From assembly GCA_029817715.1 (NCBI GenBank), contig JARUPY010000079.1, forward strand, positions 310,001 through 374,000: a stretch of DNA of 64,000 nt. The letters are read 5' to 3'. The notes beneath the pieces are model-generated. The model was not told the origin of the DNA. It was given only the letters and a program-made list of their open reading frames with translations, and made no database searches. The stretch is from Melastoma dodecandrum. Its lineage: Eukaryota; Streptophyta; Magnoliopsida; Myrtales; Melastomataceae. Below, piece after piece: positions 11,300-22,892 of the stretch. Position 1 is the first letter of the stretch. Every line of letters starts with the position of its first letter. The translations under genes were made by a program, and so were the position numbers.

Positions 11300-12332
11300 T
11301 GATTACTCTATGAAAGTAGAGTTATTTAGGGCAATTTCATACTTAGATTTTGTTGGATTTGTAAAATATTACATTCATTGCATAATATTCCTGGCTATTT
11401 CACATTATTCCCGAGAAATGGATTACTGTCGAGTTTTTTGGTCTATTTCAGGATAAATACGGAAAAAGAGGATATCAGCATAATTACGAAGACTTTGTGT
11501 AGAGGGAAGATCTTTGGATGCTGGCGCAAGACGTGACGCTGACGATGGGGAGAAAAGAAAAGATTTTCTTTTCCGATTTTCTGAGATTCTCTAGGTTTAT
11601 TTTTAGGATTATAAAAACACTTCATTCACCTTTAGAGGGGGAAGGGGGAGGCTGCTGGTAACAAGAGCCGTCGACGGAGACTTCGCCAATTATTTTTCTT
11701 TTAGTTTTTCTTTATATCGTTTTCATTGTTTAAGATTGATTTGATATTTTTGTTTACTTCTGTTATGAACTAATTTTCTTTGCCTAGGGTTAAGATGGAT
11801 CTTGACAATTGTCAAGTTTAACCAAGTTTAAACTAGGTTAAACTTGGTCGGAAGACGGGATTATTAACGAGCGGCATAGGAATATACCCAATCGTCCTAG
11901 GTAATCGAATTGGAATTGATTCTTAAGGGGCACTCGATAGTTAATCTACCTAGGAATAGAGTGATTACTATTTACAGAGATGTACGTTCTTATGACCTCG
12001 GGAGGGACGTAGGAAGAAACCGAATTCCATATTATCAACCAGATCATCTTAAGCGTGTTGATTGAGATATGACTTGCGATTAATTGTCCGGTGAAATCGT
12101 CGCCTTAGGTGCTTCTCTCATTTGAATTTTAATTCAGTTTACTTACTCATTTTCTTTAGCTTTGCACTTAGTTTGATTGTTTCTCAACTCGCTTAGTTGA
12201 ATAATGGAGATTGGCGAATTTTAATAATTGAAAGAAGTTCAGATCAGTCCTCGTGGGAACGATATCTTACTTACACTTTATTACTTGTTCGATCACGTGC
12301 ACTTGCGTGGTGAATACGTTTTCGACGTGACA
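11300..12332 (+). repeat. 3' LTR of the Athila-like element
   Basis: It starts TGATTACTC right after the G-rich tract and ends GACGTGACA. It matches 857-1987 except for a replaced stretch at about 11818-11875, which holds a small inverted repeat (AAGTTTAAACTAGG followed by TTAAACTTGG). TAGGT follows it and resembles GAGGT before the 5' LTR. Confidence 0.85.
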
Positions 12333-12337
12333 TAGGT

Positions 12338-15300
12338 CAATCCCACTGGCACTACGGTGCATTCCTGGGTTATGAGAATCGAAGGAGTGTGGGGAAGTAG
12401 CACCACTCGTGGTTGTTACTTTCTTCAATTTTCGAGCGCTCTCGGAAGAGTGGGTGAGGATACACTGCAGTAATACTAGCACTTTGAGAAGGGTTGATAT
12501 AAAATGAGGGGTATGAGAGAGTCGATATGTATATTCTAGTTGTATGTAGCTTATTGGATGCGCATGTATATTTGTATTCGTATGGATTGTAACGATGGTC
12601 AATGGGGATGGCCCTGTGACACATATTCGATTGTGATTGTGGAGTCAACACATGAAACTTCTTTTTAAAACTTGCCCACTTCAGAATGAGTATAGGTTTC
12701 ACAATATTTTCATATGCGTGGACACGGGATGAGGTGTACTCGCCGATTATTCACTATCCTCGTTCGGTGACATTTTTTTATATGGTTAAATGTAGAAGTA
12801 AAGGCCGTGATGGGACAAAGTTCACTCGAGATGGTCGGAATTTTTTATAATTGACATTTTTTTTATATGATTGATTTTTCGCTTCCGATAAAAGTTGACT
12901 TGGTCGGAATTTCGTTATAATTGTATTTTAAAGGTTATCGGGATGGTTGTCTTTATAAGTTGGTATCCCAGCCTACGTTAGAAGGGAGTCAGAGGGTAGA
13001 GTTAATATCCAAGATGTGTGGGTAGTGATCAAGACATTTGCATAATGATTTGGTTTGTGTGATGTGGTTTTATTGCCTCGTTATACCTTATTTGATGTGT
13101 TGAATTGTGATATAGTGCAAGTTCCTAGTTGTGCTATTGGAGGTCCATAATTATTTAGGTGGGATATAAGTATAACTGGATATATACATATGAATCTTGA
13201 ATGTTTAAAGGTTGATAGACGACGATGGTAGTCACTCTAATGGTCACATGCCTGGACACGGGACAATGGTGAACAAAGCTCGTCGGTTGGAAATCGTGAC
13301 GGAGGTACAGAGGTGGAATCCTCCTTCTTTTAGGGGCACTGAAGCATAAGATGGAACACATATGTTTCTGTAAGATGGGAACAAAAGTTTTTAATTCTTA
13401 GCTAAATGAAGTAGAGAAACTAGTAATAACATAATATCATCTTTGAGAAGATGCCGGGTTATGGTGGTGCTCGACTCATGCTACGGCCGGAGTGCACTAT
13501 CATTATGACATGGGAGGAGCCAGGACCGGAAATAAGCCAAGTGGTAACATGAAAGGAAAGATGTGGACGACACTTTATGGTGTGAATTGTCGGAGTGGAC
13601 AATCGGGTACTAATGTGTCGCCTTATGGATGTGAGTGGCCAAAACGCCTAGGTCATAAGTACTCGGTATGTATGCTTGTGTGACGTTGTTGTCCTGCGTT
13701 AGTGCAAAAATGACTAGACTACATGTTGATTAAATTTCGTATGGTTTCGATGCAAGAATGACATGTGCATGTGTGATATGCATGCTGTTGTCCTGGCCAA
13801 ATGAGACATGTAAGAACTGGAATGTACATTGCTATGAGCTTGTTGTTGAGTACGAATCGTGAACGTTTAATGTGTTAAAACTTGTCTGAGGTTGAAGTGT
13901 CGAATGAATATCGTGGATAAAGAAACTTGTGAATACGATACGACAAGATTTATTCGATACTAGATATGTTCACAGGGAAGAAGGTATGTCAAAGGAAAGG
14001 AATGACGACACAACTGAGGGTTCGAACAAGGGTTCACGCCTTAAAGTGGGAACTTCATGGAGTTTCCCCCATGTTATTCACCATAGCGACAACGGGAGAG
14101 AAAATGAGGATCCATCGAAACTTGTCCCAAGAACATTGACCTCCTCATCGTCAGTCTGACTACGTAGGATCATGGCGGGTTCCTACGACACTCACTCCCC
14201 ATGATTGCGGCGCTGGCCAAAATTGAAATGGAACCCTGCCTTCTTATGCGAGCGGCCAAGGGCCTTGATCTGCGTCACCTGTTTGACCAGACCCTTAGTG
14301 TAGAAAAAATGGTGGACAATCGACACCGTGATATTTTAAGTACCGCATGATGTGAATTGCAACTGGCCAGTCTAAACCATGATCAGTTCTCTTGGTCAGC
14401 CTGACTATAACAGTGATGCTAGCAGTGCTAATGACAACATAGAGGGGGGCTTACGCAAGGGTGTTATCTAAGCTATTCTACCTGTAGTCATTACCTGTGA
14501 CTGAATGGTGATGGTTGTAGGTGTAATGTGTTGGAAACGATTTCGATGTCTTGGCTTATGTTGATCGAACTCTACTTAAGGGTCATTTAGGGTAATTAGT
14601 CGAGTAATATCCGGGTATCCCCATGCGGTTAGGCATACTGCCCTAATCTTGCTTGTGGTGCTTTTGAGTAATATGTGTGAGATTGAATGAGGTCTTCTCG
14701 AAATAGGTTTACCATAAAAGCCATGACGAGGCTTAGAGAGATGGTATGAGAAACGAGAGAGCATGATAGTCCATTTTTCGTTGAATATACGTATAAACTT
14801 ATGAATGGTGCCAATGCATGGTTGTGGCAGATACAAAAGGCTGAGGGACAGCCGCGTCAGGCTTGTTTTGTTGAGAGATTAAGCGAGGAAAAGGGCCGGA
14901 CATACATGCGAGAGGGACAACCTAGTGTTAAATTATGATGCCTTTCTTGCGAATGAAGCACGTGAATGCTTGTATGAATGCAAGGCGCATGCGTTTTAAC
15001 AATTGTACGTGTGCCATTACGTGTGTGCGCTCTGGAATTGAAACGTGATAAATGCGGGGCTACATGAGATGTTAAAACAATTCCAAGGTCGACATGAGCG
15101 AATTACTTCCTAAAGGGAACTCTCCATGATGATCTTTGTGTACATGAAGGTGCGAGAAGAATAGTCAAATGGGTAAAGCGAGTTTGTAGAACTACCCTAC
15201 ACACGAGTTGATGGAAATGTTTGTGGAATTGGATCATAAAATGCATGCAGTTTTGAGCAGTGTGTGAATAGCGAAACGTAATTGAGATTGTATCGTAAGT

Positions 15301-16311
15301 GTAATATACCCACACAATATCAAGAATTGATAGTGTATTGTGTTGCCATGTGGATTGAGAACGTACACTATTATGAGCTTATCGTTGGATGAGAATTGTG
15401 GTGGAACAAGGTGATCAGACTGGGATAAACACTCATGTATGTAATGTGTTGAAGAATGATGACTCTAACAGTGTTATCATTGTGAACAAAGGATGACTGT
15501 TGAAAGCATAGGCTCGAACGACCCCAGAATGCCCATCAAAGGCAAGGAGACTTACCTCGACGGGCAGATGGCTTTGAATGACCATCGTCGCGAGATTAAT
15601 TCGTTGATCTATAAGGCGAATGAAGGATTAGGCGGATCGAAGGGACATGTGAGCCTGTTAGGGAGGAACATCACCGATGTCGCAGACTTAAAAACAGGGT
15701 CGTCACAAATGCCCTTAGAATAATGATGGGGTCGCAAGCCAAGTGTCAACATGAGACATCCTTCACAATGAGTTTCGAAATACGAAAAGAGATGTGGGAT
15801 GAGCAATGTTGGATCTCCCTACTACTTAGGATGTGGAAGGCGTCACTAGGAAGATTGTGCGCAACAGAGTAGGTTTTAGCGAGCATGAAAGCATGTGCGC
15901 AACAATGATGATTGGCTTTGAACTTGTTGACTGGATTAGGAGGCGCGATCTGGATTAGGGAACAAAGGAAAACAGGAGGACGGACGATCTAGGTGGAAAG
16001 GAAGGAGGCGCGACACGAGGTCGAGGACGCGGGGTGAAGCATGGTTGACTGATCATAGTGCTGTGGGGTTCGGGAACTCGAGGTACGTTCTCATCCCCCA
16101 CCCCGTCCATCGTCCTCATAGGTCTTGGCATTGTTGTTTCTTAATCTGCCTCCCCAGAGTGCTAATGCTGCGCCCTGTTGTTTTTTTGGTAGTCTCAAAT
16201 TGTGGCAACCCGTAAAATGTTTGTCACTGCTGATTATGGGAAGATTTTATTTTGAGACTAGAAAGAAATCAAGCTTTACCTTGGAAAAGGATGAAATTCA
16301 TTTGCTGGGAT
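12338..16311. other. Unresolved repeat-like DNA without intact genes
   Basis: No ORF in this 4-kb stretch shows a domain I recognise, and open frames are at most 76 codons. The first part (12505-12965) is repeated at 24027-24480. Just after it, TTGGTATCCCAGCC (about 12958) looks like a decayed initiator-Met primer-binding site, which suggests an LTR boundary and a gutted LTR element behind it. A G/A-rich stretch encoding Arg/Gly-like peptides (15940-16030) could be old gag; this is not secure. Confidence 0.35.
12505..12965 (+). repeat. Repeat block A, homologous to 24027-24480
   Basis: Both blocks share TATTCTAGTTGTATGTAGC, TTCGATTGTGATTGTGGAGT, CGATAAAAGTTGACTTGGTC and other stretches in the same order, with about 15-20% mismatch by eye. 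A candidate PBS follows this copy, so it may be the 3' part of an old LTR. Confidence 0.65.
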
Positions 16312-17531
16312 TGTTGACGCCAAATTGTGTTTTGCATAACACGTATCAAACTTTTCAGATGGGGGGTTGTTTGTGTGTCGTCGTGCAAGAATTACACGAT
16401 AGTACGACACTTAAAACAAAAAAGGCAAATCATATTACAAAAATAGATTTTTTACAACACTTACAGCCGCGTTGAGAAGAAACAACAAAAGAACAAAAAG
16501 AAAAAGTAGTAGATGCTTTAGCCGGCGAAACCTAACGGTAACTACGATAGCATCCTTTACTAGGGACCACCTTGAGATGGATTGTGGATTGATGAAGTGG
16601 TGATAATGGACAAGAGTTTCTGGATGTAGGGGCGGTTTCTAGACGCTTTTAGGACACCGATGAAGGGAGTGGAAGCAATGAGACCAATCTGCTGAAGTTG
16701 GACTTAGAGATTGGTTGTCTTGTCTTCTTCTTTCTTTCTTCCTTTTATACCTGTAACAATTGGTAGCTACAAAATCAGAATTTGAGCGATGCTGATCGTG
16801 CACAGGATTGGACCCTATTTTGTAGGAGTGTGGAGATCATGTCTGAATACTTGATTGGAATTTCCCACGTGTATCTGGTTTTCTAGTTCTTTCAAAGTGC
16901 TTATAGTTCTTTTCATGAAATATCACATCTCGACATGAGTCATTGTCTCGAGAAGAACCTCCATGCATGTTTAGAATCATTTCCTTAGCTCTAACTTATG
17001 GAACGCTTCCCTTTTAAGGGTTGTCTCAGAGTGTAGTTTGGAAAGTAGCTTGGATTATGAAGATGATTTCGAGACAGAGTCAGCATCGGACGCCCATCTC
17101 TAGTACTGTTCTCGAGACTATTATTCTGAAACAAGGTCTGACCCTAAAGTTGCATCATTGTTTCTCTATATTTGACCTTGAAAAAACTTTAAGAGGGTCT
17201 TGACATTAACATATGTCCTTGGAGAGTCTTCTATAAATACTGAAGTGTGCCAAAATTTGGATGTCAATGATAACTAATGACCCATAGCCTTATAACTCTC
17301 TCCTATGACTCTTGACGCTTCGATAAATTCCAGTGGCTTGTCTCGAGATATGACCTCACGGGACGTGATTATCTCAAGTATTTTCTTGGGATACCCTACC
17401 CCGGGAACTTATGGGTCTCATCTTGGGAAAATGTTTGCTCCCCCCTTGGCATCTCCTGCCTCAAAACTAAATATTATCCTTAAAGGATGTTTTATACACA
17501 TGAAAATGGTACTCGTATTTGTGTGTCAACA
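16312..17531 (-). repeat. 3' LTR of the non-autonomous Tat-type element
   Basis: It begins (plus sense) TGTTGACGCC and ends GTGTCAACA, a perfect TGTTGA/TCAACA terminal pair. It aligns with 22893-24026 throughout, for example AAAAGGCAAATCATATTAC and ATGACCCATAGCCTTATAA. Confidence 0.8.
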
Positions 17532-17941
17532 TTAAACCCCTCCCCTTTCAGACATAATGTGGAGTGACACAACAACTCTGTGGTTATCATCTTGCAAGTG
17601 AAAGCATTTAAAATTTTCTGCTCCTTAATAAATGTGGGGTTTGAGAACATCCCATCGTGTACTTTAAACTCCAAAATGTCACATTCATCATTATATGTAA
17701 CTTGCTCTTCAAGACCGATCTCTCGCCAGAAGAATGCCAAATGTCTTTCCTCCTTCCAGAAGATCAAGAATCATCTTCTTAAAAGTAAACCTGTTACCTT
17801 TTCAGATTCACCCACATCTGTGATTTCATCTTCAAAGGTTCGATTTCCAAAATTCATCTTTTCTCTCTCCACGATCATTTCTTTCTTGCTGCGAGTAATG
17901 CTACCATCTTCCAAAAAAGTTTCCGTCCATGTACGGTCAAT

Positions 17942-18555
17942 ATGTTAATCTCGCTGACTAATACAGGCATCCCCCTGCTGGATTGTGATGATGATCTCAT
18001 GACGCTAGGGCCTCTCTTGCCCCCATCAATGTTCAGTCAGAACAAGGTGCCCCTATCTTACCTTTCCACTTAAAACCCTATTCCGAGGTGCCGTCCAGAT
18101 TTCCTGACACCGGTCAATTGGAACAACTTAAAGGAACATATCGGTTTTCCTTCTACTGATCGGACAATTGAAGAGTGGTTTACTCTATGGGAAGAGAAGT
18201 TGGCTAAGAGATTAAGGTGTTTAGGCTTGAGAAGCTTGATCTCACTCTTGAGGAAAATGAAGTTCTGTAATCCAAAGGTCTGTGCCAGTTTGTTTACATT
18301 TGGAACTCAACCCTTAATGTTTTCTTCTTTCTCGAGTGTCCTACAACTATTAGAGGACATCTGTCTGCCGACTAATTGTTCTACTTCGAGTATCAGTTCG
18401 TCTGCATGAAGTTGAGGAAGATGAATACAAGTGCAAGACCCATAGGATTCATAAAACCATTTTGTGACACATGGAAAAATATAAGGATGGAGGGCTTGAG
18501 AAATGGGGTCCAGAAGAAGAGTTCGAGTTTTATCTTGAATGGGTCAATAAATACA
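17942..18555 (+). pseudogene. Decayed PMD-like gene antisense to its host retroelement (5' part)
   Basis: From ATG 17942 the plus strand gives MTLGPLLPPSMF, VPLSYL, a stop, then NPIPRCRPDFLTPVNW. This matches VTLGPILPEHLF, VPLNYL and KPIPICHPDFIDPLNW in exon 1 of the antisense gene at 40544-43774. After a frameshift near 18290 it reads YIWNSTLNVFFFLECP, like FWNSAVNCFYFPEGP in the PMD domain there. EFYLEWVNKYI near 18510 corresponds to EFLSTWLSKFV. The gene breaks off near 18555, where antisense gag begins. It lies just inside the 3' LTR, as in the complete element, so this is shared ancestry rather than chance. Confidence 0.7.
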
Positions 18556-19241
18556 TAATTACTTTTGCTAAAGAAGGCACCGGGTCGAGTCTAACGAAAG
18601 CCTTGAGAAATTGGGTTTGCAGCTCAATCTAGCTTCGGATAGAATTCTGTGGGTGCCTCGGGTACCAACTAAATGCATCCCCAGTTAAGGAATTTGAGAA
18701 GAGCTTAAGTTTCAAAACATCGTTGGCTGACAATTTACCCATATGATGAATATGGGAATGTGATATCCTCTTGGTATCTGTATCTCTCGCTCTATATAAT
18801 TGGGAATCGGGCTCCTATAAAAGCTGAAGTCATCTCTTCTTGAGGCTCCTAGAACCATTTGGTCTATTACTTAGGCGATTTGGTTTCTTATGTCAAGCAT
18901 ATGCACAAGATAAGGGGTTGGTGCTAATCTCAAGATTCTCTCTACTACCTTAGGTTTATAGCAAAATATCTTGGGTTCCCTACGCTTGTGCGAAGGCGCA
19001 TATGTATGTGGTGTCTCATGTTACTTCCATAAATATAGGATTTTGTCTTATACTATGACTCGACATTGGGTTTCTCGAGGTCCGTACACCAACTGTGTTA
19101 CTTCCACTAAGGTATTTTAGATAAAACTCGGGATACTCACGATTGGTGTTCAGTCCCTAAAAAGTAATTTTCTATTTTCCCGCTCTCCTAGCATTACCCA
19201 TAATTTTTTTTCTCAAGGTGAATTATTTCTCTTGTCAATTC
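18540..19241 (-). pseudogene. gag of the non-autonomous Tat-type element (second part)
   Basis: The minus strand encodes RRDDFSFYRSPIPNYIER, LKLKLFSNSLTGDAFSWY and TQFLKAFVRLDPVPSLAKV. These match RRDDTCLYRPPYPAYIDR, LKLFPNSLTGDAFTWY and MFVKTFARLDTPMSMFEV of the gag at 33413-34312. Several stops and at least one frame change are present. The frame ends near 18555, where sequence of the opposite-strand PMD gene begins; this is a deletion junction that removed the rest of gag and all of pol. Confidence 0.75.
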
Positions 19242-19757
19242 TAGGGGTGAACAGGTTCCGGGTGGGTAGGTTCCGGACGTGGAACCTGGAACCTACCCTG
19301 TAATGGCCGGTTCCTTAATTTTAGAACCTAGAACTTACCCAGTAGTTTAAAGAACCACCCAGGAACCAATCTACCGGTTCCGGTTCCAGTACCGGTTCCG
19401 GTTCCAGTGCCTTCTATTAGAACTTTCAATTAGCATACCAAAGTAGCAGAGAATACAGAGATTCATCCCAATTATGTACCAATATGCCAAGTATCTACTA
19501 GCCAAACCAAAAGTCCTAAAAACATGCTAGATATCCACAAACCAAATCAATTGTCCCAAAATGAAGACCAACTCGACAAGTTCGCATAACAAAAATGAGC
19601 TACGAACAATCCGACAACGCCTCCAAAGCTCAATCCCGATCAACGTCTCCAAAGCTGCCTTCAAACATTCGTAATATCTGAATTAATTTCGGCAAAATCT
19701 ACATAAACAAGTCATGTAAACAAAACGTGAGCGAATGATACACAAAAACATCATGAC

Positions 19758-21853
19758 TCAAATTGAAATAATTAAGATACCTTGTTCATATCTTTCGGCA
19801 TTTTCCAGGTTCTCCTCTATATTAATAGGAGATAAAGGGGATCTTAGCCAATCTTGAACGCATATTAATACCTCAACAACTTTAGGAGTTAGTGAACTAC
19901 GGTAGCAATCCAACACACGGCCCGACGTACTAAAAGCAGATTCAGAAGCAACCGTTGATACGGGGATAGCTAAAATATCCCTCGCAATGCAAGGCAAAAT
20001 GGAATACTTTGTGGCATTACTTTTCCACCAACCTAAAACATCAAAATAAGCCTTACACTCTTCATATTTGTCTTCCAAGTATCGCTCCAATTCAGATTTA
20101 CCTCCTACATTCAACTCTTCCTCCATGTATCTCATGTAGCCATCTTGAAGATTCTCATACATCTCACAACTATCATCCAAAGCAGAACCACTACTTGATC
20201 CAATATGCTCCACAACTTTATTGCAAGAAAGCACATCATTTTTAAGCATATCTGTGGCAGAAGAATGCTCATAATACTCAAATAACCGTTGTAAAACAAA
20301 CTTCAGCCTTTCAACTATCAAGTTAATCACTTCCGAATCATTACGATACACTTTCTTGCAGCAAAACTTGACAAAATTCAACTTGTAGCGTGGATCCAAT
20401 ACAACAGCAATTAAGACCATCATATTACAATTCTCCATACTGCCAAAGTACTTGTCAAACTTTTCCCTCATCTTGCGTGACATAATTTGAAGTTGAACAT
20501 CCCTTTCTATCTTTGCCCAATCATTCAGAGCAGTCAATATACTAACTACTTCTTCGAAATAGGAATTTGATGTCACATACAAAGAACCCGACAACCTCTT
20601 AGTAGCATCATAAAACTTCTTCAGAAATTTAATTATCACTTCCAAGTTCGACCAATCTTCACTATTTGGCAAATCATATTGGAGCTCAACACTCATTGAC
20701 AAATTGTCTTCTTCTAAAATCTTTCAAATGCCTTCCTAAATTTCACAGCAGTCTCTAACATCAAGTAGGTTGAGTTCCATTTAGTTACAACATCAAGGCA
20801 AACTGAACCTTTATGTGGAATTGTTTCTTTCACGAAACACTTTTGAAAATGATCAAATCTAGATGAAGAGCTCCGGATATAACGAATCATCTTCTGTACT
20901 CGACTTATAGATTCACAAACATTACTCAAGCCATCCTTCACAATTAAATTCAAGATATGTGTAGTGCATCTCTAGTGAGAAAACTCACCTCCTAAGATCA
21001 AGGAGTCACTTTCAATGAGCTTATCTTTCAAGTATTTCACTGCAACATCATTAGAGCTTGCATTGTCAACTATCACAGTAGAAATACGATGTTGTATTCC
21101 CCAATCAATAATGCGCTTCTCAACCATTCTGCCAATTTCCTTCCCTTTATGGCCAGACATAACCACAAAACTCAATATGCGTTTATGCAACTTCCATTCA
21201 TTGTCAATAAAATGAGAAGTAAGACATAAATAGTTCAAGTTCTGATTGGAAGTCCATGTATCAGTTGTAAGTGCCACTCGAGAATTCAAAGAGCCAATAA
21301 AAGTTTTGAGCACTATCTTCTCACTTATGAAAATCTTCATGCAATCTCTAGCAACAATGAATCGAGAAACAGGCTTGAAAGCAAGCTATAGAACATTAAC
21401 AAATGCGTGAAAACCTTCATGCTCGATAAGTGAAAAAGGTTGTTCATCGACAATAATCATCCTAACAAGCATATCCCTGCAACGTTCTTGATCAAACACC
21501 CAAGTAGATATAACATTACGACTTGTGCATCCTTCCGATTTGCTGCTAGTAAATATCTTTTTTCGCTTATCCATATTATGAGGAAACTTCCGACAACTAT
21601 TAATATGCTTCCACATCGCTGAAGTGCCCCAATTAGGATTATACTTATACACATTGTTACAGTAAATGCACATCACATTCTCTGCCTTATGAGTCTTCTC
21701 ATTCAGAATTTTCCTTTAATGATCCCAAACGTTAGACATTATGTTTTGTTTGCCTATTACCTTAGGAGCATTAGGAAGATTGGCCACTGTTGAAGTTAAA
21801 GTTCGCTTGACACTAGTTGTTTGAGCCTCATTATTGTCAGAATCGGGATTCAT
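19758..21853 (-). pseudogene. hAT transposase, BED-type
   Basis: From ATG 21853 (MNPDSDNNEAQ) the frame meets a TAA after VWDH. It then shows a BED zinc finger (CIYCNNVYKYNP...WKHINSC, 21600-21680). Further left come the catalytic-domain motifs TTDTWTSNQNLNYL and VIVDNASSND with its conserved Asp. The C-terminal dimerisation domain includes FDVLGWWKSN and VSTVASESAFSTSGR (19890-20060). Open pieces are 21386-21676, 20972-21340, 20714-20953 and 19758-20702 (314 codons). If joined they would span about 700 residues, the usual size of RICESLEEPER/DAYSLEEPER proteins. At least three breaks make it inactive. Confidence 0.88.
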
Positions 21854-22239
21854 CTTCTAATTCGAACAACCTAACAAATCAAACAATAGATCATTAAACA
21901 GATGATCCATAGCACCAACGCCTCAAATTACATCAAAATCAAAATCTAAACCGCACAGAATCACCCCCTGACCGGCTATGTTCAGAAAAAAAGAATTTTT
22001 AAGAAAGTATTCTCATCACCCACGGCTCAATCAACCTAACCCATCCCTAAAATCCTCCAAAAAATCATAACCCAGAAAGAATTGTAAATAAAAATTGACA
22101 AGGCAAGGCGGGGAAGAAGGGAAAAAGCATATTAGGAGCTGACTTACCGTAAGAAACCGTAACCCCTGGAGCCGTTTGATGAAGACGTTGTGAAGAGGGG
22201 GGAGAGACTGGGAATAGAAAGGTTAGGAACCGGGACAAT

Positions 22240-22375
22240 TGTTTGGGGTAGGGTAAAGTTTAATTTAGGTTATTGGGTTGGGTAAAATTTAGGGTAGGTT
22301 ATTGGGTTGGGTAAAATTTAGGGTAGGATATTGGGTTGGGTAATATTTAGGTTAGGTTCCAGGTTCTCCGAGTTG
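22240..22375. repeat. Subterminal tandem repeat in the hAT element
   Basis: About three and a half copies of a ~33-bp unit containing GGTTATTGGGTTGGGTAA followed by AATTTAGGGTA. Subterminal repeats of this kind are typical transposase-binding regions of hAT elements. Confidence 0.7.
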
Positions 22376-22536
22376 GTTCCGGGGGGAGAACCTGGAACCG
22401 TACTTGGTACCGCCGGTTTTGTAAAATTTAGAACCTAGAACCTACCCGATCCATTCGAGAACCTGTACTGATACCGACCCTATGGTGCCGGTTCTAACAG
22501 GTTCCCGATTTTACCCGAAACCTATGCTCGCCCCTA

Positions 22537-22836
22537 GTCAATTCTATCAATCCGCTTAGATATTTCTTTAAGTATATCCTTAAGTGAATTGGCAGTTTCC
22601 TCCTTGATCACATACATATCCCTTTTTATTTCTCCTAAGGCGTCTTGAAATTCATGTATATACACAAAATAATGTGGGGCATATGCAGACCAAGGACGTT
22701 GGGATCCCGCAGGCATGTTTTGAATATGCCTATTAGCTCCATCCTCATTTCTTACCGAGTCATCTCTGGACTCAACATTATCAGAGTGTTCTTCCTCTAG
22801 AATATTGTCACTCCTAATTTGTGGGGGTGCCATCAT
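22537..22836 (-). pseudogene. gag N-terminus of the non-autonomous Tat-type element
   Basis: ATG 22836 lies 57 bp inside the right LTR, just after the PBS-like site. The 100-codon frame (MMAPPQIRSDN, then an acidic/polar region and a predicted helix ALGEIKRDMYVIKEE) is cut after RIDRID by the hAT element. The gag core continues at 19241 and below. No stop occurs in this piece. Confidence 0.65.
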
Positions 22837-22870
22837 TCTTAAATGGACTTAGAAAATTTTCATCTTATCT

Positions 22871-22892
22871 CTCACTATAGTCACCAAAAATG
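22871..22892 (-). promoter_or_regulatory. Primer-binding-site-like sequence of the Tat-type element
   Basis: Read on the minus strand directly after the LTR end GTCAACA: CATTTTTGGTGACTATAGTG. The complete element at 32361-44970 has CGTTTTTGGCGACCATAGTG in the same place. The match supports the boundary and the kinship of the two elements. Confidence 0.7.

Larger units (their letters stand above)
857..12332 (+). mobile_element. Athila-like Ty3/gypsy LTR retrotransposon, degenerate
   Basis: Two direct LTRs (857-1987 and 11300-12332) bracket, in order, gag, aspartic protease, RT, RNase H, integrase and an env-position ORF, then about 1 kb of non-coding DNA and a purine-rich tract. The order, the DLGAS protease motif, the GGGAGGCAACCC sequence just after integrase and the ORF in env position are characters of the Athila lineage. 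The flanks show an imperfect duplication (GAGGT before, TAGGT after). Many in-frame stops and at least three frameshifts, plus an apparently missing PBS, make it non-functional. A caulimovirid fragment interrupts it at about 8928-10275. The autonomous parent would have encoded a gag-pol polyprotein for a virus-like particle; this copy cannot. Confidence 0.88.
19242..22536 (-). mobile_element. hAT transposon (RICESLEEPER-like)
   Basis: This 3.3-kb element has TAGGGGTGAAC at the left and, in reverse complement, TAGGGGCGAGC at the right. It is flanked by a perfect 8-bp duplication GTCAATTC (19234-19241 and 22537-22544), the hAT signature. It sits inside gag of the minus-strand Tat-type element; removing it and one duplicate restores the frame around RIDRID. 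The transposase gene is on the minus strand and broken, so the copy is not autonomous. Subterminal regions are dense in GGTTCC/GGAACC motifs on the left and in short tandem repeats on the right. Confidence 0.9.

Noticed and set aside
14000..14030. GGTTCGAAC, resembling a tRNA T-arm box
   Set aside because: No acceptor stem, anticodon arm or A box at the right distance.
17580..17948. 122-codon plus frame and 91-codon minus frame next to the 3' LTR of the small Tat-type element
   Set aside because: Neither shows a known domain, and both overlap the same DNA. The convincing coding signal begins at 17942.
22240..22375. Spaced tandem repeats considered as a CRISPR-like array
   Set aside because: Units are directly adjacent without unique spacers and lie in the subterminal part of a hAT element in a plant genome.
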